A stretch of DNA of 64,000 nt from Comamonadaceae bacterium OS-4 (GCA_027924025.1 AP026970.1:496001-560000); one strand, 5' to 3'; numbered from the stretch's first letter, positions 8,653 through 18,437 are shown. The notes: generated by a model from the letters alone, not told the origin. Program-made: numbers and translations.

Positions 8653-8714
8653 CGAGCCGGCCGCTTTGCGCGCCAGCTCCCCGTGAATAGATTGTTTGAG
8701 AGGCACAGCCCCCG

Positions 8715-10232
8715 ATGACTGAATCCGAATTTCTGGCCCTGCAGGCGCAAGGCTACAACCGCATCCCTTTGAGCATTCAGGCCTTTGCGGACCTGGAAAC
8801 ACCACTCTCCGTGTACCTCAAGCTCGCCCGCAATGCCGGGCAAGCCGAACCTGCGGCCAACAGCTTTTTGCTGGAGTCGGTGGTGGGTGGCGAGCGCTTT
8901 GGTCGCTACAGCTTTATCGGGCTGCCTGCGCGCACCCTGGTGCGCGCCAGTCACTTTGGCGCTGATGCCCGGACCGAAGTGGTCACCGATGGCGTGGTGG
9001 TGGAAACCTCGGCGCTCAACCCGCTCGACTTTATTGCGCAGTACCAGCAGCGTTTCAAGGTGGCGCTGCAGCCCGGCATGCCGCGTTTTTGCGGTGGCCT
9101 GGCGGGGTACTTTGGCTACGACGCCGTGCGCTACATCGAGAAAAAGCTGCAGCACAGCTGCCCGCCGGATGAGCTGGGAACCCCCGATATTTTGCTCTTG
9201 CAGTGCGAAGAGCTGGCGGTGATCGACAACCTGTCGGGCAAGCTGCACCTGATGGTCTACCTGGACCCGGCTTTGCCCGGCGCGTATGCCGCAGGCCAGG
9301 CGCGCTTGGCCGAGCTGCGTGCCAAGCTGGCGCAGGCCGTGAGCGCGCCGGATATCAAGCCCACGCAAAGCTTTGAAGCCCAGCGCGACTTTGTCAAGGC
9401 GGACTACATTGCCGCGGTGGAGCGCGCCAAAGAGCTGATTGCCGGTGGCGACTTCATGCAGGTGCAAGTGGGCCAGCGCATCAAGAAGCGCTACACCGCG
9501 TCGCCGCTGAGCCTGTACCGTGCCCTGCGCACGCTGAACCCCAGCCCGTACATGTATTTCTACAACTTCGGGGCGTTTCAGGTGGTGGGCGCTTCTCCGG
9601 AGATTTTGGTCCGCCAAGAGCAAATCACCGTGGGCGACAAGCCCGGTACCAAAGTCACCATCCGCCCCCTGGCCGGCACCCGCCCGCGCGGTGCTACGCC
9701 TGAGCTGGACAAGGCGGCTGAAGTCGAGCTGATCAACGACCCCAAGGAGCGCGCCGAGCATGTGATGCTGATCGATCTGGCCCGCAACGACATCGGCCGC
9801 ATTGCCGAAATCGGCTCTGTGAAGGTGACCGATGCTTTCATCGTCGAGCGTTACAGCCATGTGATGCACATCGTGAGCAACGTCGAAGGCACCCTGAACG
9901 CCGGCATGACCAGCATGGACGTGCTCAAGGCCACCTTCCCGGCCGGCACACTCACCGGCGCGCCCAAGGTGCACGCCATGGAGCTGATCGACCAGCTGGA
10001 GCCGATCAAGCGCGGCATTTATGGCGGCGCCTGCGGTTACCTGAGCTACGCGGGCGACATGGATGTGGCGATTGCCATCCGCACCGGCATCATCAAAGAC
10101 CAGATGCTGTATGTGCAGGCCGCAGCCGGCGTGGTGGCCGACAGCGTGCCCGAGTTGGAGTGGAAAGAAACCGAGGCGAAAGCCCGTGCATTGCTGCGCG
10201 CCGCCGAGCTGGTGGAGGAGGGACTGCAATGA
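8715..10232 (+). CDS. trpE: Anthranilate synthase component I
   Basis: It converts chorismate to anthranilate with ammonia supplied by TrpG, the first step of tryptophan synthesis. The 505-residue protein has the N-terminal feedback element FLLESVVGGERFGRYSFIG (LLES is the Trp-binding motif) and the chorismate-binding core. Visible core motifs are IKKRYTASPLSLYRALR, IRPLAGTRPRG, LIDLARNDIGR, FPAGTLTGAPKVHAMELI and GGACGYLSY. Its TGA overlaps the ATG of the chorismate mutase gene (ATGA), indicating translational coupling. GAGG lies 12 bp upstream of the ATG, a weak ribosome site. Confidence 0.97.
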   Translation: MTESEFLALQAQGYNRIPLSIQAFADLETPLSVYLKLARNAGQAEPAANSFLLESVVGGERFGRYSFIGLPARTLVRASHFGADARTEVVTDGVVVETSALNPLDFIAQYQQRFKVALQPGMPRFCGGLAGYFGYDAVRYIEKKLQHSCPPDELGTPDILLLQCEELAVIDNLSGKLHLMVYLDPALPGAYAAGQARLAELRAKLAQAVSAPDIKPTQSFEAQRDFVKADYIAAVERAKELIAGGDFMQVQVGQRIKKRYTASPLSLYRALRTLNPSPYMYFYNFGAFQVVGASPEILVRQEQITVGDKPGTKVTIRPLAGTRPRGATPELDKAAEVELINDPKERAEHVMLIDLARNDIGRIAEIGSVKVTDAFIVERYSHVMHIVSNVEGTLNAGMTSMDVLKATFPAGTLTGAPKVHAMELIDQLEPIKRGIYGGACGYLSYAGDMDVAIAIRTGIIKDQMLYVQAAAGVVADSVPELEWKETEAKARALLRAAELVEEGLQ

Positions 10233-10561
10233 GCCTGCTACACAAAGACCTGCCCCGGGCCCGGCACTGCGAGACCATGACCGAGGTGCGCAGCCATATC
10301 GACGCCCTCGATGAGCGGATCACCGCCTTGCTGGTCGAGCGGACCCACTACATGAGCCAAGCGGCCCGTATCAAACAGGATGTGACCAAAGTGCATGACC
10401 AGGAGCGGATTGAATTCATTGCCGCCCGGGTGCGCCGTATGGCTACCGAGCTGGGTGGGCAGCCTGATGTGCTGGAAGCCGCCTACCGCGCCTTGATGGA
10501 CGCCTCGATTGCATTTGAGCACCGGGAGTTTGCCCGTTTGCGCCAAGGAGAAACTGTATGA
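10229..10561 (+). CDS. Monofunctional AroQ-type chorismate mutase
   Basis: The 110-residue all-helical protein has [19 protein letters not shown] followed by AARIKQD and a third helix ending [11 protein letters not shown]. This is the AroQ fold that turns chorismate into prephenate for Phe/Tyr. ATG 10229 overlaps the trpE stop, with GGAGGAGG just upstream, and its own TGA overlaps the trpG ATG. A Phe/Tyr-branch enzyme is therefore made in step with both halves of anthranilate synthase, which compete for the same chorismate. No secretion signal is present. Confidence 0.88.
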   Translation: MSLLHKDLPRARHCETMTEVRSHIDALDERITALLVERTHYMSQAARIKQDVTKVHDQERIEFIAARVRRMATELGGQPDVLEAAYRALMDASIAFEHREFARLRQGETV

Positions 10562-11133
10562 AACTCGTGATGATCGACAACTACGACTCGTTCACTTTCA
10601 ACATCGTCCAGTACTTCGGCGAGTTGGGTGCAGAGGTCGAGGTATTCCGCAACGACGAAATCACCCTCGAAGGCATTGCCGCACGCGGCGCCGACCGGCT
10701 GGTGATTTCGCCCGGCCCCTGCTCACCCAACGAGGCAGGGATTTCGGTGCCCGCGATCCGCCACTTCATGGGCAAACTGCCGATTCTGGGTGTGTGCCTT
10801 GGACACCAAAGCATTGGCGCAGCCCTGGGTGGCAAGATCATCCGCGCGCAGGAGTTGATGCACGGCAAGACCAGTGTGATCACCACTACGCAAGAGGGCG
10901 TTTTCGCCGGCTTGCCCGAGAAGTTCACCGTGAACCGTTACCACTCGCTGGCGATTGAGCGCGCGAGCTGCCCGCAAGAGCTGGCGGTGACCGCCTGGAC
11001 GGATGACGGTGAGATCATGGGGGTGCGCCACAAGGACCTGCCGCACGCGGTGCGCATGGAAGGGGTGCAGTTCCACCCCGAGAGCATCCTCACCGAGCAT
11101 GGCCATGCCATGCTGAAGAACTTTCTGCAATAA
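10558..11133 (+). CDS. trpG: Anthranilate synthase component II (glutamine amidotransferase)
   Basis: It supplies ammonia from glutamine to TrpE, and possibly to PabB. The 191-residue class-I amidotransferase shows [31 protein letters not shown], the nucleophile cysteine in [10 protein letters not shown] and the His-Glu pair in FHPESI. It overlaps the chorismate mutase gene by 4 bp and is followed by a dispersed repeat (11149-11203) before ltaE. Confidence 0.96.
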   Translation: MKLVMIDNYDSFTFNIVQYFGELGAEVEVFRNDEITLEGIAARGADRLVISPGPCSPNEAGISVPAIRHFMGKLPILGVCLGHQSIGAALGGKIIRAQELMHGKTSVITTTQEGVFAGLPEKFTVNRYHSLAIERASCPQELAVTAWTDDGEIMGVRHKDLPHAVRMEGVQFHPESILTEHGHAMLKNFLQ

Positions 11134-11148
11134 ACCGGTAGGCGGGTA

Positions 11149-11203
11149 GCTATTGTTTTGATAGCTACTCGCGCATATTCCATAAGCGCCAGAGGCTCAA
11201 ATG
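11149..11203 (+). repeat. Dispersed 55-bp repeat, copy A
   Basis: It begins GCTATTGTTTTGATAGC (a hairpin, GCTAT/ATAGC). It continues into CGCGCATATTCCATAAGCGC (second hairpin arms GCGC) and AGAGGCT, then reaches the ltaE start codon. It is about 78% identical over 55 bp to copy B at 40197, and similar to the copies at 12602, 46131, 55106 and 56356. It fills most of the trpG-ltaE gap. Confidence 0.75.
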
Positions 11204-12283
11204 ACTCCTATTGTTGACTTGCGTAGCGACACCGTGACCCGCCCGACCGCCGCCATGCGCGATGCCATGTGGGCCGCGCCGGTGGGCGACGATGTGTTTG
11301 GCGATGACCCCAGTGTCAATGCGCTGCAGGACAAGCTGGCTGCTTTGCTCGGTTTCGAGGCGGCGTTGTTCATGCCCACCGGCACCCAGAGCAATTTGTG
11401 CGGCCTCATGGCGCATTGCGGCCGGGGGGACGAGTACATCGTCGGCCAGCTGGCCCACACCTACCGCTATGAGGGCGGTGGCGCTGCGGTGCTCGGCAGC
11501 ATTCAACCCCAGCCGCTCGCGCAAGATGCGGGCGGGCAAATGGCGCTGGCCGACATTGCGGCCGCCATCAAACCCGATGATTGCCACTTCGCCCGTACCC
11601 GCTTGCTGTGCCTGGAAAACACCTGGAACGGCAACCCCATGCTTGCGAGTTACCTGGAGCAGGCGACCGCACTGGCCCGGGAGCGCGGTCTCGCGGTGCA
11701 CCTGGATGGCGCGCGCCTGTTCAATGCGGCGGTAGCGACCCGCCAAGCGGGTGAAACCGCCCTGGCGTCTGCCCGCCGGATAGCGGCTTACTTTGACAGC
11801 GTGTCGGTGTGCTTCAGCAAGGGCTTGGGCGCACCGGTGGGCTCGGCCTTGTGTGGCAGCCGCGAACTGATCGCCCGTGCCCACCGCATCCGCAAGATGG
11901 CGGGTGGCGGCATGCGCCAAGCGGGTTTTCTGGCGGCGGCGGCCAGCTTTGCGCTGGACCACCATGTGGAGCGCTTGGCGGACGATCATGCGCTGGCACA
12001 GCGCCTGGCCGCCGGCCTGCACGGGATCGACGGCTTAAAGGTGCGCTCGGCCAATACCAACATTGTGTTTGTAGACGTGGAGCAGGGCCGTGGCCCGGCT
12101 CTGCTAGCGCACCTGAAGGAGCGTGGCGTGCTGGCCACCGGGCTGATTGGTTTGCGCTTTGTGACCCACCTGGACGTGGACGCTGCGGGTATCGACCGCG
12201 CCATCGAAGCGGTCCGCAGTTTCTTTGCCCAGGCCGTGTCGTCCGCACCGGCTGCTGCGCTGCCCAGCGCCGCGGTCTACTAA
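11201..12283 (+). CDS. ltaE: Low-specificity L-threonine aldolase
   Basis: This PLP enzyme splits threonine or allo-threonine to glycine and acetaldehyde. The 360-residue fold-type-I protein has VDLRSDTVTRPTAAMRDAM, GDDVFGDDPSVNALQ, MPTGTQSNLCGLMAHCGRG, HLDGARLFNAAVA and the PLP-lysine region SVCFSKGLGAPVGSAL. A short Ala/Pro-rich tail ends the protein. It sits between trpG and trpD but has no role in Trp synthesis. Transcription from trpE probably runs through. Confidence 0.93.
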   Translation: MTPIVDLRSDTVTRPTAAMRDAMWAAPVGDDVFGDDPSVNALQDKLAALLGFEAALFMPTGTQSNLCGLMAHCGRGDEYIVGQLAHTYRYEGGGAAVLGSIQPQPLAQDAGGQMALADIAAAIKPDDCHFARTRLLCLENTWNGNPMLASYLEQATALARERGLAVHLDGARLFNAAVATRQAGETALASARRIAAYFDSVSVCFSKGLGAPVGSALCGSRELIARAHRIRKMAGGGMRQAGFLAAAASFALDHHVERLADDHALAQRLAAGLHGIDGLKVRSANTNIVFVDVEQGRGPALLAHLKERGVLATGLIGLRFVTHLDVDAAGIDRAIEAVRSFFAQAVSSAPAAALPSAAVY

Positions 12284-12298
12284 GCGGAGGCGCGCGGG

Positions 12299-12961
12299 AT
12301 GCTCGCAGAGCTGGGAATCGAGCACCTTGGTTTGTTTGTGCTGTCGGGCTGGTTGCTGAACCTGACCCCGGGCCCCGATGTGCTCTACATCGTGAGTAGT
12401 GCCCTGCGCAGCGGGGTGCGGGCAGGGATCGTGGCCGCGTTGGGGATCACGGCCGGTTGCTTTGTGCACATTGTCGCGGCCGGCTTGGGGGTGAGCGCGC
12501 TGATGGCGACCTCGGCCATGGCGTTCAGTGTGCTCAAATGGGTGGGGGCGGCCTACTTGCTGTATGTAGGTGTACGGCTGCTCCTGTCCAAGACGCCGGA
12601 TGCTATCAAAATAGAAGCGGGTAGCGCATATTACGTAAAGGCTGGAGGCCTAAAGGCTTTGTTTTTCAGAGGCTTTTGGACGAACGCACTGAACCCCAAA
12701 GTGGCGCTGTTCTTCCTGGCTTTTGTGCCGCAGTTCATTACGCCGGGCGCTGCGCATCCCACGGTGGCTTTTCTGCTGCTGGGGGTGTTGTTCAATCTCA
12801 ACGCCATCCCGGTCAACATTGGTTATGCCGTCCTGGCGGCTTGGGCCGCGCGGCGAACCGCTGCGATCCAGAGGGTCATGCATTGGCTGGACCGGCTGGC
12901 CGGCGCCTTGTTTGTCGGTTTCGGAATCAAATTGGCGCTGAGTGCAGCGCCCAAAGTCTAA
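12299..12961 (+). CDS. LysE/RhtB-family amino-acid exporter
   Basis: The 220-residue inner-membrane protein has about six hydrophobic segments and the family motif [19 protein letters not shown] near residue 20. It also has [13 protein letters not shown] and [19 protein letters not shown]. It is 15 bp after ltaE and ends ten bp before trpD, so a threonine or glycine-type substrate is a guess. About 18 residues ([20 protein letters not shown] region) are encoded by a copy of the dispersed repeat, between TM3 and TM4. Confidence 0.88.
   Translation: MLAELGIEHLGLFVLSGWLLNLTPGPDVLYIVSSALRSGVRAGIVAALGITAGCFVHIVAAGLGVSALMATSAMAFSVLKWVGAAYLLYVGVRLLLSKTPDAIKIEAGSAYYVKAGGLKALFFRGFWTNALNPKVALFFLAFVPQFITPGAAHPTVAFLLLGVLFNLNAIPVNIGYAVLAAWAARRTAAIQRVMHWLDRLAGALFVGFGIKLALSAAPKV
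12602..12655 (+). repeat. Dispersed repeat copy C, translated inside the LysE-type exporter
   Basis: GCTATCAAAATAGAAGC, then GTAGCGCATATTACGTAAA, then GGCTGGAGGCC aligns along its whole length with copy A. It lies wholly inside the exporter frame and keeps the frame, adding a hydrophilic loop segment. This is either an old insertion that was tolerated or converged sequence. Confidence 0.6.
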
Positions 12962-12971
12962 GGAGTCAGCT

Positions 12972-14015
12972 ATGCCGCATACCGTCAAAATCACCCCCCA
13001 AGAGGCCTTGCAGCGCACCATCGAACACCGTGAAATCTTTCACGACGAGATGCTGCATCTGATGCGCCAGATCATGTCCGGCGAGATGTCTCCCGTGATG
13101 ATGGCCGCCATCATTACCGGCCTGCGCGTTAAAAAGGAAACCATCGGCGAAATTACCGCCGCCGCGCAAGTGATGCGCGAGTTTTCTACCAAGGTGGAGG
13201 TCGCGGACAAAACCAATCTGGTCGACATTGTGGGCACCGGCGGCGACGGCAGCCACACTTTCAACATCTCCACGTGCAGCATGTTTGTGGCCGCAGCGGC
13301 GGGCGCCAAGGTCAGCAAGCATGGCGGGCGCAGCGTGAGCAGCAAGAGCGGCAGCGCCGATGTGTTGGAGGCATTAGGCCTGAACATCCACCTCAAACCC
13401 GAGCAGATCGCCCAGTGCGTGGCGGAGCAGGGCATCGGCTTCATGTTCGCACCCAACCACCACCCCGCCATGAAGAATGTGGCTCCAGTGCGCAAGGAAA
13501 TGGGTGTGCGCACCATCTTCAACATCCTGGGCCCGCTGACCAACCCGGCCGGCGCCCCCAACATCCTCATGGGCGTGTTCCATGCCGATTTGGTGGGTAT
13601 CCAGGTGCGCGCCTTGCAGCGCTTGGGCGCGGAACACGCTATCGTGGTCTACGGCCGTGATGGCATGGACGAGGTGAGCCTGGGCGCCGGCACACTGGTG
13701 GGTGAGCTCAAGAACGGCGAAATCCGCGAATACGAAATCCATCCCGAAGACTTCGGCATGGTCATGGCCAGCAACCGTGCCTTGAAGGTAGAAACCGCAG
13801 AGGACTCCAAAGCCATGTTGATGGGCGTGCTGAACAACCAAGGCGGGCCGGCCAAAGACATTGTGGTCTTGAATGCCGGTGTCGCACTTTATGCCGCCAA
13901 TGTGGCGGAATCTATGGAAGCCGGCATCAAGCTGGCGCAAGCTGCTATTGAATCAGGAGCGGCGAAGGCCAAGCTGGATGCGCTGGTAGCCTTGAGTGCC
14001 CGGCTGGCGAACTAA
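12972..14015 (+). CDS. trpD: Anthranilate phosphoribosyltransferase
   Basis: It transfers phosphoribosyl from PRPP to anthranilate. The 347-residue protein has the glycine-rich PRPP loop [57 protein letters not shown] and [15 protein letters not shown] 12972 was chosen because AGGAG sits seven bases upstream; a longer frame starts inside the exporter gene. Near the C-terminus, the bases at 13944-13972 resemble half of the dispersed repeat. trpC follows after 15 bp. Confidence 0.96.
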   Translation: MPHTVKITPQEALQRTIEHREIFHDEMLHLMRQIMSGEMSPVMMAAIITGLRVKKETIGEITAAAQVMREFSTKVEVADKTNLVDIVGTGGDGSHTFNISTCSMFVAAAAGAKVSKHGGRSVSSKSGSADVLEALGLNIHLKPEQIAQCVAEQGIGFMFAPNHHPAMKNVAPVRKEMGVRTIFNILGPLTNPAGAPNILMGVFHADLVGIQVRALQRLGAEHAIVVYGRDGMDEVSLGAGTLVGELKNGEIREYEIHPEDFGMVMASNRALKVETAEDSKAMLMGVLNNQGGPAKDIVVLNAGVALYAANVAESMEAGIKLAQAAIESGAAKAKLDALVALSARLAN

Positions 14016-14030
14016 ATAACAGGAAACATC

Positions 14031-14819
14031 ATGAGCGACATTCTCGACAAAATCGTAGCCGTTAAGCACCAGGAAGTGGCGGCCGCTATCCGCCGTAAAT
14101 CATTGGAGATCGTGCGAGCCGACGCGGAATCGCGGGTGCTGACACGCGACTTCGTGGGGGCGCTGCGCAGCAAGATTTCGGCAGGCAAACCGGCGGTGAT
14201 TGCCGAGGTGAAAAAGGCCAGTCCCTCCAAGGGCGTGATCCGGGAAGACTTCATTCCTGCGGATATTGCGCAGAGCTATGCAGAGCACGGCGCGGCGTGT
14301 TTGTCGGTGCTGACCGATGTGCAGTTTTTTCAGGGCGAGGTGGACTACCTGAAGCAAGCGCGCGCCAGCTGCCAGTTGCCGGTATTGCGCAAAGATTTCA
14401 TGGTCGACCCCTATCAAATTTACGAATCACGCGCCATGGGCGCTGACGCTATCCTGCTGATTGCTGCGTGCCTGGACGATGCGCAAATGAAAGACCTAGA
14501 AGCCATCGCTCTCAGCCTCGATATGGCGGTGCTGGTGGAGGTCCATGACCAGGCCGAGCTGGAGCGCGCCTTGAAGCTCAAAACGCCGCTGCTGGGCATC
14601 AACAACCGCAATTTGAAAACGTTTGAGGTGACGCTGGACACCACGCTCGCTCTGCGGGCTATGGTGCCGGCAGACAAGCTTTTGGTGACCGAGAGCGGCA
14701 TTCACACCCGGGACGATGTTTTGCGCATGGGTGCCGCCGGTGTGAACGCATTTCTGGTGGGCGAGGCGTTCATGCGAGCGCCAGAGCCCGGTGAGGCGCT
14801 GGAAGCGCTGTTCGGCTGA
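14031..14819 (+). CDS. trpC: Indole-3-glycerol phosphate synthase
   Basis: It closes the indole ring from CdRP. The 262-residue TIM barrel shows [69 protein letters not shown] and [11 protein letters not shown], with the catalytic Lys and Glu residues in place. It is a monofunctional TrpC, not fused to TrpF. ung starts 5 bp after the stop. Confidence 0.97.
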   Translation: MSDILDKIVAVKHQEVAAAIRRKSLEIVRADAESRVLTRDFVGALRSKISAGKPAVIAEVKKASPSKGVIREDFIPADIAQSYAEHGAACLSVLTDVQFFQGEVDYLKQARASCQLPVLRKDFMVDPYQIYESRAMGADAILLIAACLDDAQMKDLEAIALSLDMAVLVEVHDQAELERALKLKTPLLGINNRNLKTFEVTLDTTLALRAMVPADKLLVTESGIHTRDDVLRMGAAGVNAFLVGEAFMRAPEPGEALEALFG

Positions 14820-14824
14820 CCCGC

Positions 14825-15559
14825 ATGCAGTTCTCGCTGCCGCCGGATGACGGGGGCGGGCCAGCTTTTGCGAGCGCGCAATTGCAGTCCGCTGATCCCG
14901 GGCGGTGGCCGGTTCATCCGAGTTGGCAGGCTGTCACCCATCCATTTTTCTCTGGTGCGGTGGGCCAAGGGCTTCTCGCATTCTTGGCGCAGCGTTTGGC
15001 AGCGGGCGCGGTCATTTTTCCTCCGCAGCCGATGCGTGCCTTGGAGCTCACGCCCTTGAACTCTGTCAGAGTCGTCATCCTCGGGCAAGACCCCTACCAT
15101 GGCCGTGGCCAAGCGGAGGGCCTTGCTTTTTCGGTGGCGCCCGGAGTCGCTGTGCCGCCTTCTTTGCGCAATATTTTCAAAGAGCTGGCGCGCGAGCCTC
15201 TCGCGCCCGATAGCTGCTTTCCTATGACGCAGGGCAGCCTGTTGTCGTGGGCAAGTCGGGGTGTATTGCTGCTCAACACCTGCTTGACGGTGGAGGAGGG
15301 GAAGCCCGCGAGCCATGCACGCCGTGGCTGGGAGACCCTCACGGATGCGGTCATCAGCGCGGTATCTGGTGCACCGGGCCGTGTGATTTTCATGCTCTGG
15401 GGGGCGCATGCTCAAAGCAAGCGGGCGCTAATTGACGAAGGCCGTCACACGGTGCTGTGTGCGAATCACCCGTCTCCACTTTCTGCCCTGCGCCCACCAG
15501 CGCCCTTCATCGGATGTGGCCACTTTTCCGAGGCAAACCGGATCTTGTCCGCAGAGTGA
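14825..15559 (+). CDS. ung: Uracil-DNA glycosylase
   Basis: It removes uracil from DNA. The 244-residue family-1 enzyme has the catalytic motif VVILGQDPYHGRGQAEGLAF, the uracil-pocket stretch GVLLLNTCLTVE and the minor-groove loop ANHPSPLSALRPP. It is 5 bp behind trpC and likely the last gene of the trpD-trpC-ung transcript. No strong terminator is seen before the tRNA promoter. Confidence 0.96.
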   Translation: MQFSLPPDDGGGPAFASAQLQSADPGRWPVHPSWQAVTHPFFSGAVGQGLLAFLAQRLAAGAVIFPPQPMRALELTPLNSVRVVILGQDPYHGRGQAEGLAFSVAPGVAVPPSLRNIFKELAREPLAPDSCFPMTQGSLLSWASRGVLLLNTCLTVEEGKPASHARRGWETLTDAVISAVSGAPGRVIFMLWGAHAQSKRALIDEGRHTVLCANHPSPLSALRPPAPFIGCGHFSEANRILSAE

Positions 15560-15625
15560 TTTGCCCTGTTCGCTAGGGCGGCCCAGAACTATTTGAGTGC
15601 AATTTGCAAAAAAAACAGCGCGAAG

Positions 15626-15654
15626 GTGACGCAGTGGAATAAAGCTGGCATAAT
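15626..15654 (+). promoter_or_regulatory. Promoter of the tRNA-tuf operon
   Basis: GTGACG (15626-15631), a 17-bp spacer and CATAAT (15649-15654) form a sigma70-type promoter 16 bp upstream of the first tRNA. The GC-rich CCGGGG just after the -10 box is the discriminator type seen at stringently controlled stable-RNA promoters. Confidence 0.65.
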
Positions 15655-15669
15655 CCGGGGTTCACCGAA

Positions 15670-15755
15670 GGAGAGGTGGCCGAGTGGTTAATGGCAGCAG
15701 ACTGTAAATCTGCCCTCTTACGAGTACGCTGGTTCGAATCCAGCCCTCTCCACCA
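15670..15755 (+). tRNA. tRNA-Tyr (GTA)
   Basis: An 86-nt class-II tRNA with acceptor stem GGAGAGG/CCTCTCC, a long variable arm, anticodon GTA at 15704-15706, T-loop TTCGAAT and encoded CCA. It is first in the Tyr-Gly-Thr-tuf-Trp operon. Confidence 0.97.
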
Positions 15756-15789
15756 GTGACTTGAAAGACTGTTAGATTGGCGGGCCTGT

Positions 15790-15863
15790 GCGGGGTTCGT
15801 ATAGTGGTAATACCTTAGCCTTCCAAGCTAAAGCGAGGAGTTCGATTCTCCTACCCCGCTCCA
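15790..15863 (+). tRNA. tRNA-Gly (TCC)
   Basis: A 74-nt tRNA with acceptor stem GCGGGGT/ACCCCGC, anticodon TCC at 15822-15824, T-loop TTCGATT and encoded CCA (15861-15863). Confidence 0.97.
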
Positions 15864-15923
15864 AAGTCGCAAGTTGCTGTGTTTGTGGTGTTGAGTTATC
15901 AAGGTTTGCGCAAGCAGATCTTT

Positions 15924-15998
<75 letters not shown>

Positions 15999-16084
15999 AT
16001 TTTGGCGTTGCCGCTGGCATGCTTGTGATGGCGGTAGTACGGCGATAGTTATTTGTTTGAACCTATTACTTTTCGGAGCTAAGC

Positions 16085-17275
16085 ATGGGTAAAGAAAAAT
16101 TCACACGTACCAAGCCACACGTCAACGTGGGCACCATTGGTCACGTGGACCACGGCAAGACCACACTGACAGCGGCTATCACCACTGTGTTGGCAGCCAA
16201 GTTTGGCGGATCCGCCAAAGCGTACGACCAGATCGACGCAGCACCTGAAGAAAAAGCACGCGGCATTACCATCAACACTGCACACGTTGAGTACGAAACC
16301 GCCAACCGCCACTACGCACACGTGGATTGCCCCGGACACGCTGACTATGTGAAGAACATGATCACTGGCGCGGCTCAAATGGACGGCGCTATTCTGGTTT
16401 GCTCCGCAGCTGACGGCCCCATGCCTCAGACACGTGAGCACATCTTGTTGGCTCGCCAAGTGGGCGTGCCTTACATCATCGTGTTCCTGAACAAGTGCGA
16501 CATGGTGGACGACGCTGAGTTGTTGGAACTTGTTGAGATGGAAGTTCGCGAACTCCTGTCCAAGTACGACTTCCCGGGCGACGACACCCCCATCATCCAC
16601 GGTTCTGCCAAGCTCGCCATGGAAGGCGACAAGGGCGACCTGGGCGAAGGCGCGATCATGAAGTTGGCTGACGCACTCGACTCCTACATCCCCCTGCCAG
16701 AGCGCGCAGTGGACGGCGCATTCCTGATGCCCGTGGAAGACGTGTTCTCGATCTCCGGTCGCGGCACCGTGGTGACAGGTCGTGTTGAGCGCGGTATCGT
16801 CAAGGTCGGCGAAGAAATCGAAATCGTTGGTATTGCTGACACACAAAAGACCACCTGCACAGGCGTCGAAATGTTCCGCAAGCTGCTCGACCAAGGTCAA
16901 GCAGGCGACAACGTCGGTATCCTGTTGCGCGGCACCAAGCGCGAAGACGTGCAGCGCGGCCAAGTGCTGTGCAAGCCCGGTTCGATCAAGCCACACACCC
17001 ACTTCACTGGCGAAATCTACGTGTTGTCCAAGGACGAAGGCGGACGTCACACTCCTTTCTTCAACAACTACCGTCCCCAGTTCTACTTCCGTACAACGGA
17101 CGTGACCGGTGCGATCGAGTTGCCAGAAGGCAAAGAAATGGTGATGCCTGGTGACAACGTGTCCATCACTGTGAAGTTGATCAACCCCATCGCCATGGAA
17201 GAAGGCCTGCGTTTCGCTATTCGCGAAGGCGGTCGTACCGTGGGCGCCGGCGTGGTTGCCAAAATCATCGCGTAA
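16085..17275 (+). CDS. tuf: Elongation factor Tu
   Basis: This GTPase brings aminoacyl-tRNA to the ribosome. The 396-residue protein has P-loop [10 protein letters not shown], switch [33 protein letters not shown] and NKCD, followed by the two beta-barrel domains. Codon use is strongly biased and less GC-rich at third positions, as for top-expressed genes. It sits between tRNA-Thr and tRNA-Trp. A second tuf copy in the str operon is usual in betaproteobacteria but lies outside this window. Confidence 0.98.
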   Translation: MGKEKFTRTKPHVNVGTIGHVDHGKTTLTAAITTVLAAKFGGSAKAYDQIDAAPEEKARGITINTAHVEYETANRHYAHVDCPGHADYVKNMITGAAQMDGAILVCSAADGPMPQTREHILLARQVGVPYIIVFLNKCDMVDDAELLELVEMEVRELLSKYDFPGDDTPIIHGSAKLAMEGDKGDLGEGAIMKLADALDSYIPLPERAVDGAFLMPVEDVFSISGRGTVVTGRVERGIVKVGEEIEIVGIADTQKTTCTGVEMFRKLLDQGQAGDNVGILLRGTKREDVQRGQVLCKPGSIKPHTHFTGEIYVLSKDEGGRHTPFFNNYRPQFYFRTTDVTGAIELPEGKEMVMPGDNVSITVKLINPIAMEEGLRFAIREGGRTVGAGVVAKIIA

Positions 17276-17287
17276 AGGAAAGTCTGT

Positions 17288-17363
17288 AGGGGTATAGCTC
17301 AATTGGCAGAGCGTCGGTCTCCAAAACCGAAGGTTGTAGGTTCGATTCCTACTGCCCCTGCCA
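17288..17363 (+). tRNA. tRNA-Trp (CCA)
   Basis: A 76-nt tRNA with acceptor stem AGGGGTA/TGCCCCT (one T-G wobble), anticodon CCA at 17321-17323 and encoded 3' CCA. It lies 12 bp after tuf. Confidence 0.97.
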
Positions 17364-17391
17364 CCGAAACAGTATTCGGTGGATAACCAAG

Positions 17392-17414
17392 AGCCCGCTA
17401 CCGTGTAGCGGGCT
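17392..17414 (+). other. Strong stem-loop between tRNA-Trp and secE
   Basis: AGCCCGCTAC (17392-17401) pairs perfectly with GTAGCGGGCT (17405-17414) around a 3-nt loop. It is followed by TCAG rather than a T-run, so it is a weak terminator at best. It may separate stable tuf/tRNA RNA from secE-nusG by RNA processing or partial termination. Confidence 0.55.
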
Positions 17415-17466
17415 TCAGCGTCTTAAGGTCGCTGAAACCGAATGCAAGCAAACGCGAAAAAATAAC

Positions 17467-17850
17467 ATGGCATCGACTCAAATTGAAACCGTCAACACGG
17501 GCGCAGACAAGTTCAAGCTTGCCGCGGCTGTGGTATTGCTGTTGGCGGCATTGGCTGCCTTTTACCTGTTGGGCAAGCAAGGTCAGGTTGCGCAATGGGG
17601 TGCTTTGGTGGTTGGACTCGCGTTGTCTGCTGCGGCTTTCTTTTCTTCGGAATCCGGGCGCCAGTTGATTGCATTTGGGCGCGATGCATGGCGTGAAGTG
17701 AAAAAAGTGGTCTGGCCTGAGCGCAAAGAGGCGATCCAGATCACGGCTTACGTTTTTGGATTTGTGTTGATCATGGCGGTGTTCTTGTGGTTGACTGACA
17801 AGACGCTGGAGTGGCTCTTTTACGACTTGATCCTGGGATGGAAGAAATGA
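17467..17850 (+). CDS. secE: Preprotein translocase subunit SecE
   Basis: This essential SecYEG channel subunit has 127 residues and three membrane segments (about 19-39, 43-62 and 92-115), like the E. coli form. The conserved amphipathic SecE signature [20 protein letters not shown] precedes TM3. Its TGA overlaps the nusG ATG. Confidence 0.95.
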   Translation: MASTQIETVNTGADKFKLAAAVVLLLAALAAFYLLGKQGQVAQWGALVVGLALSAAAFFSSESGRQLIAFGRDAWREVKKVVWPERKEAIQITAYVFGFVLIMAVFLWLTDKTLEWLFYDLILGWKK

Positions 17851-18437
17851 TGACTGACGATGTGCTAGTTCCCGCTGCGGAAGCGGCTGCGTCTGCTGCC
17901 AATCCAGATTTGCGTTGGTACGTGGTCCATGCGTACTCCGGCATGGAGAAGGCTGTGGAACGCAACATTTTGGAGCGCATACAGCGCGCTGGCATGCAAT
18001 CCAAGTTTGGTCGCATCCTGGTTCCCATGGAAGAGGTGGTCGAAGTAAAAAACGGCCAAAAGAAAACAACTGAGCGCAAGTTTTTCCCTGGCTACGTCTT
18101 GGTTGAGATGGTCATGGATGACGACACATGGCACTTGGTGAAGCATACGAACAAAGTCACAGGTTTTGTGGGTGGTGCCAAGAACCGTCCTGCTCCAATC
18201 TCTGAAGCTGAGGTGATGAAAATCGTCAATCAGATGCAAGAGGGAACAGATAAACCGCGACACAAGATTGAGTTTGTGGTGGGCGAATTTGTTCGAGTCA
18301 AGGAAGGTCCTTTCACCGACTTCAATGGCTCAGTCGAAGATGTGAACTACGAAAAAAGCAAAGTACGCGTTTCGGTCACTATCTTTGGTCGCTCCACTCC
18401 AGTTGAGTTGGAATTTTCTCAAATCGAGAAGACCTGA
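17847..18437 (+). CDS. nusG: Transcription termination/antitermination protein NusG
   Basis: It binds RNA polymerase and links it to Rho or to the ribosome. The 196-residue protein has the NGN domain ([41 protein letters not shown]) and a C-terminal KOW domain ([20 protein letters not shown]). ATG 17847 gives a 4-bp overlap with secE; ATG 17850 is equally possible. Confidence 0.96.
   Translation: MMTDDVLVPAAEAAASAANPDLRWYVVHAYSGMEKAVERNILERIQRAGMQSKFGRILVPMEEVVEVKNGQKKTTERKFFPGYVLVEMVMDDDTWHLVKHTNKVTGFVGGAKNRPAPISEAEVMKIVNQMQEGTDKPRHKIEFVVGEFVRVKEGPFTDFNGSVEDVNYEKSKVRVSVTIFGRSTPVELEFSQIEKT

Larger units (their letters stand above)
8327..8714 (+). other. 388-bp gap before trpE
   Basis: This divergent gap between the chalcone-isomerase-like gene and trpE holds the palindrome at 8336-8357, an extended -10 element near 8450-8458, a 28-codon frame with two Trp codons (8467-8553), and a run of hairpins ending in TTTTT at 8648-8652. 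The trpE start follows 62 bp later. Confidence 0.6.

Noticed and set aside
16079..17302. A 407-codon frame antisense to tuf
   Set aside because: Exact shadow of EF-Tu produced by codon bias; His/Cys/Val-rich nonsense protein.
17369..17379. A DnaA-box-like GGTGGATAA after tRNA-Trp
   Set aside because: One mismatch to the consensus, isolated, and part of a tRNA-trailer region; no other boxes nearby.
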